Source: Lunularia cruciata (taxonomy: Eukaryota; Streptophyta; Marchantiopsida; Lunulariales; Lunulariaceae). From it: a stretch of DNA of 64,000 bases. The stretch covers positions 72,726,001-72,790,000 of the forward strand of contig OX419757.1 in assembly GCA_948567375.1 (NCBI GenBank), written 5' to 3'. The position numbers and the translations under genes are program-made. The notes beneath the pieces are model-generated. The model was not told where the DNA came from, did not search any database, and worked only from the letters and a program-made list of their open reading frames with translations. Below, piece by piece: positions 56,936 to 64,000 of this stretch (position 1 is the first letter of the stretch; every line of letters starts with the position of its first letter).

Positions 56936-57289
56936 GGCTCCCAAAGTATTTTCTCCTACAGTCTGACCACAACAAGTGCTCTATTGAAACCTTCTCCTCA
57001 ACCTTCTTTTCCTACTAAATTCCTTTTGCTCCTCCACCATGGAAAATGCTCTTCACTCCAATAACATAAAATACCTGAGCTCATTTTCCTTAACATTATT
57101 TCTCAACTCCAGCCACACAAACAAAGTCCTCAAGCTAATAACACCACAACTTCTCCCGACTTCACCATAACATAGTAAATATCTCCCGCAACAAGGTAGC
57201 AACAAACCAATATTTAAAACCTATTGAACATGACCCCTGAACAACTTCTAAACTTGCACATCAAACCTCAAGGTTACGTGTGTGTTATT

Positions 57290-58830
57290 TTCTTGACGAC
57301 AACATTGGGAGTGAGAGTTGTAGTAGATAGCAAAAATTAGAGTGTAAGAGGAAGCATTTGAGCAAAACTTTAAATTCTACACCATGACGGCTTATAGGAT
57401 TGGATAGTGGCATGTTTCGGGACAATATTCACAAATTTGATGATGAAAAACCCATATCTTATTGTCCTTTTGGTGCTTAATTATGAGCAAGTCTAGGACT
57501 TGACAATCTATGTGATTTTGTGGATGAAGAATGACTCAATTTTGCTCATGAGCTTCAAGGTGGAGTTGTAGGGTCTACTTGTTAAAAAGTGAGGAGGCTA
57601 AATGACAAAATTGCAAGAGATTGGGTTCCAAGTGGAAAAATTGAGAGTTTTTTGAGGATTGAAGGACTTTGGGGAAGACATTTGAGGAAAAGAGACCATG
57701 TTTGGAGAGAGGAGCTGATAGGCTATAATTTGAAGATTAACATCAAGTGATTTGAGTCAATTCTATGAGAGGTATGATCAATTAAATTGGAGGGGGGGAG
57801 GGGGAGGGATTCATACCCAAGAGCACAAAATAGACAATCTAGAGAGTTCAGTGAGATAATTTCATAATCTGTTAGAGGGGTTTGAAAGAAAACAAAGTGC
57901 TTATACCTTTGAGCTTAAGAAATTCTAGGTGATCAATTTTAAATCAGACTTAGTCAATCAAAGTTGGAGCTTTGGGAAGTGAGATGTTGAAAATGAGATG
58001 TTGATCTGGTTTGGAATTTGGTAAACTTTAGAATTTTAGGTGATCAATCTTAAACCAGATTTAGTCAATCAAAGTTGGAGCTCTAGAAAGTGAGATGTTT
58101 GAGATGAGATGTTGATCAGGTTTGGAATTTGGTCACCTCTAAAGTTGTGGTTTGAAGCACCTAATGAAAATTTCCAATGTTGTTGTTGGCTACGGTTTAC
58201 ACCTTTCTGCAGAGGTGTCATATAAATTCCTGAAATAGACCATTTAGAGTCTTGGATCAAGCATACTTGGGTCTACATAGCTCACAAGTTAGCTCAACTC
58301 AAGAATTGATATATATCTAGGATTTGGGGTTGGATTAGGATACTAAAATTTACAAAATCTTAGACAAGGGCACACTAGCTACTATGAAAAGTTTAGTTGA
58401 CTTTGGGTCCATGGAGAGTGAGAGCTTATGCAACAAACTTTACTAAAAATATTGTCATAAGCTCGATAGAGCATTTCTATCTTCTATCATTATTAAGTGT
58501 CATCTCCTATTTGTGTGTATTTGATTGAGGATTTTAGGTTGCTGGAGTTCTTGTGAGGATTAAGTGAATCTCTGATCCAAAAATCTGGGGAAAGTTATCC
58601 AAAAGAAAGAGCAAACCCTAAATTAGGAATTTCAAAATTAGGGTGGAAATTATAGAGCAAGTCCAAGTTTGAGAGCTTGTTAGGAGAGTTATAGTACTCA
58701 GATTATGCCTTGCTTCATATTTTTGGAAATTTTATCTTATAAGCTTTTTATTGAATCCTAGAACACTTAGATCCTAATCACAAAGAGAAAGTTATTCCCA
58801 TCTAAGTTACATAGGATTTTCCCCATCAAC
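57290..58830 (+). repeat. dispersed repeat, inverted partner of 15340-16835
   Basis: Homologous in reverse complement over about 1.5 kb with many small changes. A G-rich tract (gggggggaggggga) lies at about 57791. A pair of about 95-bp direct repeats (gaattctaggtgatcaat / gaattttaggtgatcaat) at about 57928 and 58030 adds a local duplication. Confidence 0.65.
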
Positions 58831-59379
58831 AAGACATAAGATTACTTCACTTGGAATATAAATTGGTTGAAGGCTGAAGTACATATTGGAGGGAGCTTGG
58901 AATAAAGATTAAAATTAGCTTGATGATGTAGCAAGTGGGTTTTGAAGCTAAATTTTGATAAAAAGCACGGAGAGTTGTTGCTAGATTCTTGTGATTGGAT
59001 CCTCTTAATGCTTGCATATCTGTTTGTATCCCCAATTAGTTTGGATTGGTGTGCAAACATTGCACTTAGGTTCTTTATTTCTAGGTGTATTGTGTATCGC
59101 TCCTTGGTAATATTGGAAGTGATGACCAGTATACCAGGAGTATGTGTTATGATGACAGGTTAGGTTACCCATTACTACCCACTTTATAGCAAGAATACCA
59201 AAAACCTAGAGTGAAGATTCTACTGGTTGGGTTCTACACACGCTGAAACTAGTATGGAAAGAGTTTAGGTTTATCTACAACCTCTAATCTCTAGGCTCCA
59301 CAGCTCCCTATGTGTTCTCAAAGAGAGAAAAAAGCGAAGTACGACAATGTTGGTTTGTAAGAAGAGTTGGAAAACATGC

Positions 59380-60084
59380 TAGAAAGTTTGGGGAAGTGCA
59401 ACAATGTCTTGGAGGATCAAGCAAAAGAATTGAAGGACCAGAAGGCAACATTCAAGAGACTCAAGGTAGAGTTCAATGATGTGTAGCTCAACACAATGCA
59501 GTCCAAAACCATAGCGGTGGTAGGAGAGCAAGAGTTGGAGAAATAGAGATTGGTTACAATAGAGAAGGATTGGGCCTAGCAATGTTGTGGGACCTGATTG
59601 AATGTGCCAAAGCTTAGATTGGTAATGCAGCAAAAGAGAAAAATTGATAGAAGTGAAGCATGGTGAATAACTGAAGATGCTTTGGGAGAAGTTAGAAGAA
59701 GAGATGACCCGGGAGGAGTCAATTTCAGAGGGAATATCTAGATCAATGGAGGAGATCATTGAGAGGATGAAGGTGATGTTAAGCACGGAAGCCAAGGTAA
59801 AGGTGGAGCAATTGAGACTATACAAGTTGAAATTGTTTGTGCAAGAAACTAGAAAGAGAAAGGCAAAGGACATAGAAATGAAAAATCTTTTGATTACTCT
59901 TAGAGATAGAGTAGATAGGAGGACTATTAAAGTAGTAGACAATGCATGTCTCAAACTAGATTTAGTTAGATCTGAATTAGATGAAATTTGTAATAATGTG
60001 AAGGTAGAAACTAGATGCAAAGTTGTTGAGGTCGGAGTGCAGGTGACTTCGGGTTACCTCAGTCATTGGATTTTGTACCTCTGA
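59380..60084 (+). pseudogene. coiled-coil gag-like remnant
   Basis: The plus strand has an open frame of 135 codons at 59677-60084, rich in Glu/Lys/Arg heptads (KLEEEMTREESISEG, EEIIERMKVML, TLRDRVDRRTIKVVD). An upstream piece at 59380-59640 is also helical, with stops. The composition resembles the coiled-coil part of the gag at 42242-42039. It has no known domain; a host gene is possible but less likely. Confidence 0.45.
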
Positions 60085-63000
60085 TTTCATTCTAATTCTG
60101 TGTATCAGTCCAATGTTTGTGTGAGTTTGTGAGTCTTTGGAGAAATTTGCATTGCAATTGGAGTATGTTAGATGTTCAATTTTGTAGCTCTAGTTTCATT
60201 CTGTGTGTTTGATCTTGAATGGAGTGCAATTGAAGCAATACCTTGACAAATTTGTGAGGAATTGTAGTGTTGGTAGTACTTTGGATTTGTGATCATAGTG
60301 TTGGATTGATGCAAAGTTTGTGCCTTCATTGGAGGGGTGGAACAAAGTTCTGAGGTGAAGTCACTTTGTGGTGAAGTAGCTTACTTTGAAGTATCATAAT
60401 CATCACAATAAGTATCAATTTGGAAAGGATTTCAAAAATTGTGATTATGGGTGTTGTTAATTTGTGACAAGAATGCAAATTGAGCACTTATTACTCTCTT
60501 CTAGGTGTGGTTTCTACCCAAGAGGCTTAAGATACAACCAAGAAGAACTACTTGTTACTGTTTACTTTGTGCTTGACCATTCTTGACCAATATCTCTATG
60601 GGAACAAACAATTACTTCCTAATTTACCACAAAAGTGATACTTATTAGATTGTCACAATATTACTCCTAAGTACAACAATTGTATAGATCCTTTGTATGA
60701 TAGTACAAATGCACAATAGACATTTCTATAGTGCCATGTCATTGGGACCATTCTCCTAATGCCTAGGTAGAGCCTTGTGACTAGCAAAGTGTATAATAAA
60801 GCAATTAATGTAGTTTGTGCCTTTATGGCCATTAATTAGTCCAACAAGGTAGGTACATTAGGGTTAACCTTAATCAGTCCAAAGTTTCTTATGGGATCGT
60901 GACATTGCATAGTCGTGAATGCATCCCACCTTTTTGTAGTGGAAGGTATAAGGAGAATCATCCCAACATAATATAGGTTCAGCTGTAGAATTCCAAGTCA
61001 CATCTATTCTGTCCACATTATTATATGCAGTATTTTTTTGTTGTGTATGCAAGTTGGGTTCTATCTTGAGGATAATGCATGGGGACCTCCAAGATCCTAA
61101 GTGCATCAATGTTAGTGATTTGTATGTTTTGTGATAGATGGATTGAGTAGAGGTTAGGCACTCAAAGTATGAACGAAGTGATTGAATGTGCATGTGCATT
61201 AACGATTGACTAAGACTACGTTGGATTCCTTGTGGTTATGAAAACTTGAGGCAATAATTTGAACATCCATGATGGTTATGAATATTGTGATGTACCACAT
61301 ATAATGAAAAACCAATGTGTCCCAAACCTACAATATGGCAGTGGGGAATGCCTTTTGGGAAGGGTAGAATGTTCAGACTATCTTTGTAGTATGCTTTACA
61401 TAGGTAATTGCAAGGGAGAGACCTTTGGAGCCACTGGCCATCAAAACAGATTGACCCATCACCCTTAGGGGCCTTTGTGTGGTAAATCTTTCATGGAAGT
61501 GATTATTATTCCCTGTGGTAATAAACTCTTCTTACCAATTATTCTGCTAGTACATTGACATTGGATTGTCATAGGTACATAAAAAGTGTGCACTTGATTT
61601 CTTGGTGAAAGGGACTGAAGGGACTCTCCTCCTTGATTGTTGCCTTGAGTTGCCTTTCTTTGGTCTATACCTCTAATCTTCCTTGTGGCCAAAATAAAAT
61701 CACCTAATCCTAACCAGTATCTTTTATCTACCCTATATCCTCATCAACCTTCAAAGTAAACAATAAAAAAAATAATTCTCCCATGAAGAGGCACATGGTG
61801 CTACTACACTACCCAACTTGACAATTGAATCAATCATTACTAAGCTTTTTAAGGAAGATATAAAACATAAGGTGAGCATTATTTCAAGCGCTTTCATTTT
61901 GAATATTGCTCCAAAATTTGAGACGAGTTGGAGAAATAACTGACACTAATCAAAGGAAACAGCTCCAACTCCAAGAAAAAATTCAAGGAAAGGATAAAAT
62001 ACAACTCTTGCAAGAATTATGCCACCATATCTTTGAGTTCAAGCAACAAGCAAACCAAGAGGTTAAACCTTGAAGAATTCACTGCAATAAGACAAAAGCA
62101 ATAGAGCGCAAGCGGTACATGACATCACTTGTATCCTTCAACATGGATCCATGTTGAAGGATGCTATATGGTCCATTGATAAGTGCTACCTAATACATGT
62201 GTTTAATGCAAGCAATATTTGTTAATTTTAGAACACTTCATTCACAAGAAAACATCTGCTCAGGGAATGAACATCAATATCTAATTTTCAGGAGTTATGA
62301 TGTCATAATACTGTTTGATGGTAGCAAAAGGAGACTCCAAAAATTCCCTCACTCCACAAACTCGGTATATTAAAGATTATTGGTATTGGTCAAATATATA
62401 GGTCATATTTATAGGATTTGGTTTAGCAATGGAATATGAATTTTTTCTATACCTATGCTCTTGCACTTGTCCTAAGGCATAGTCCATGGTCAATAATGGA
62501 ATGCTTCTAACAATACATTTTCTATAACTATGTTCTTTATGAAATAAATTATTCCATATTCTAACCTTCCAACTAAGAAAATAGTCATGTCAATGATCAT
62601 ACTAATTTTCTTCTACCTTCAAGCAGCCTGACTAGAATATTAGCTAAGGTGGTAATTGAGTACAAGAGGTTATTTTTGCATGGAATGAATGAGATATAAT
62701 ATATTGATTGCGTAATGTTCCCAACCATTTTCCCGTGTGAATCTTATCTCCTTCGAGGACTATATATTCTGGGATATTTACTCCACCAACTTCTCCATGT
62801 CAATTAAATGGACCAAGATGTAGAGCGCAATATATAAGGATGAAGAAATTTTGTTCTTTGGTAGATATTGCTTATGCAGAGCTAGGACCAATAGAGTTTG
62901 AGGTGTCTCAATCTTTGAATTCTCTTACTTAAAGAGGATTATATGCACAAAAGATTAAAGCGAGTGAAATGATCAAATATATCTTGATTGTATTTCTTAC

Positions 63001-64000
63001 TCACATGTGTCTAAAATTCCCTTCAGCGCATAATCATAGCAATATTCACGTCATTGATATCATCAGAAGGTACCCAAAACATCCACTCATTTAATTCATC
63101 AAAGACTTAGCATTTGCCTTCAATGAAGGCTCGCTTAGGAATTTGTTCTATAGATGCAAATTAAATGATTGAAACTTATTTAATATGAAAGTGCAAGATT
63201 GTTCGCAGAATTGTGTCTAGTTTGCAAAACTGAAGTAGGGTTTTAACTCTTCAATAAAGAAAACATGAACTACACTTGAAATGGATATCCTGCCATGGGG
63301 TGAAAACTCTAAACTCAAGAAACACAAAATTTAATATTGATAAGACTGCCGTGCAAGCTTAGATTACAAAATGCAAGACAAAGGAATGAATCTCCCTTGT
63401 TGTATGAGGTTGAGTTTTAGGAAATATATTCTGGAAGTAACTGACTCCTGATTACATGATTCCTACATGGCATATGAAGCTTCTGCATGAACAACTGATC
63501 ATGAAGTCGAAAAATTCAATATTGACTCAACTTTTGTTTTAGAAGTGTGAACAAAGACTATTTTTGATTATAGACGCCACACTCGAGAGTGGCGGTCACG
63601 TTACCCCGCAAAGGCAAGTTGCCCCAGCTAGAATTGGCAATTAAAGTGATCAGAGGAGTTTATGCTTGAGAAAATTATGGTACATCTACATCTCCGATTG
63701 CTTATGAAAGAACGTTGACCCCTAGATCCAGCTTTGATCTAGAACCGAGAAACAAATAACTATCTTGACGGACTCTTAACCCGATACATTTCGGAAAAAT
63801 AGTAAAACCTACTGATGTATAAGTTCCGCAGGGAGTTCTCTGCAAATTTCACGCACCAATAATCGCCTCACGCCTTTGCAAATTTCAGTTTACTAGATTT
63901 GAGTAATATTTAACGACTATGCCAATAAGTAGAATATTGATACGTAATGAATGCGACGGCGGAAAACTAGAAAGATTCAACTCAAGTGGAAAAATGTGCC
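60085..64000. other. no recognisable gene
   Basis: AT-rich sequence with a few short unconvincing open frames (60870-61199, 61259-61692). No repeats shared with the rest of the window were noticed. The last 500 bp become less AT-rich and could be the flank of another gene. Confidence 0.4.

Larger units (their letters stand above)
53913..57270. repeat. LTR-like region related to the gag-bearing element's LTR
   Basis: The start (gggggattttttt ... gcaccaagcacctggctgcttgtgct) matches the start of 41274 and 47916, and the end (about 57060-57260) matches 49890-50090. It has the same pyrimidine-rich middle, enlarged by two tandem arrays. The parent element and strand are unclear. Left of it is a purine run (aggagaagaatg). 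Confidence 0.6.

Noticed and set aside
56337-57064. Long plus-strand open frames with LHSCGKLTC-type repeats
   Set aside because: They occur in all three frames over the 91-bp array, which shows low stop density in pyrimidine-rich DNA and not coding.
53913-57270. 3' LTR of the older plus-strand gypsy element
   Set aside because: Its orientation matches the LTR of the minus-strand gag-bearing element instead, and the outer end lacks a clear TSD. I left it unassigned.

Overview
The window reads as nuclear DNA of a land plant. It holds one intron-containing receptor-like kinase gene with plant-type architecture, set in a field of nested, decayed Ty3/gypsy LTR retrotransposons. Transitions in plant-type methylation contexts (CG and especially CHG) dominate the decay of the first element. 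The species cannot be fixed from the sequence; compact introns and this element mix would fit a non-seed plant, but that is a guess. I saw no tRNA, rRNA, CRISPR or prokaryotic features.

Layout. (1) 1-1179: AT-rich, no gene. (2) 1180-11123, minus strand: a roughly 9.9 kb Ty3/gypsy element, visibly richer in G+C than its surroundings. Its order is gag / CCHC knuckles / protease / cytosine-5 DNA methyltransferase / RT-RNase H / integrase / PHD finger, between 451-bp LTRs. This is the main discovery: a mobile element carrying a DNMT3-like DNA methylation writer inside pol and a PHD-type chromatin reader at the integrase C-terminus. It is broken by TAG and TGA stops and by small indels, but the protease-methyltransferase block is one intact 829-codon frame. 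(3) 11124-18065: AT-rich sequence with a large imperfect inverted repeat (about 12.19-12.90 and 14.27-14.83 kb), a poly-G tract and a 1.5-kb dispersed repeat. (4) 18066-23540, minus: a degenerate gypsy element of 'family A', with LTRs, tRNA-Met-type PBS and a near-perfect 5-bp TSD. (5) 23541-25570: repeat fragments and tandem duplications. (6) 28360-32595, plus: the LRR receptor-like kinase, with an ordinary-looking non-repetitive upstream region. (7) 32596-37085: no recognisable gene. (8) 37086-39197, minus: a truncated family A copy. (9) 39198-about 51.7 kb, plus: an old gypsy element split by a gag-bearing element (41274-50138, minus, perfect TSD TGTGG). That element is itself split by a pol-deleted family A copy (44787-47595, plus), giving three nesting levels. 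(10) 51.7-57.3 kb: unassigned sequence, then a pyrimidine-rich LTR-like region with two tandem arrays of about 90-bp units. (11) 57.29-58.83 kb: the inverted partner of the 15.3-16.8 kb repeat. (12) 58.8-64.0 kb: a coiled-coil gag-like remnant at 59.4-60.1 kb, otherwise nothing recognisable.

How the parts relate. Family A LTRs carry runs of perfect heat-shock-element units upstream of a TATA box, so this family may be heat-responsive. The methyltransferase element could in principle have methylated host or element DNA, with the PHD finger helping choose insertion sites. Both are inferences from motifs. All boundaries and alignments were read by eye.
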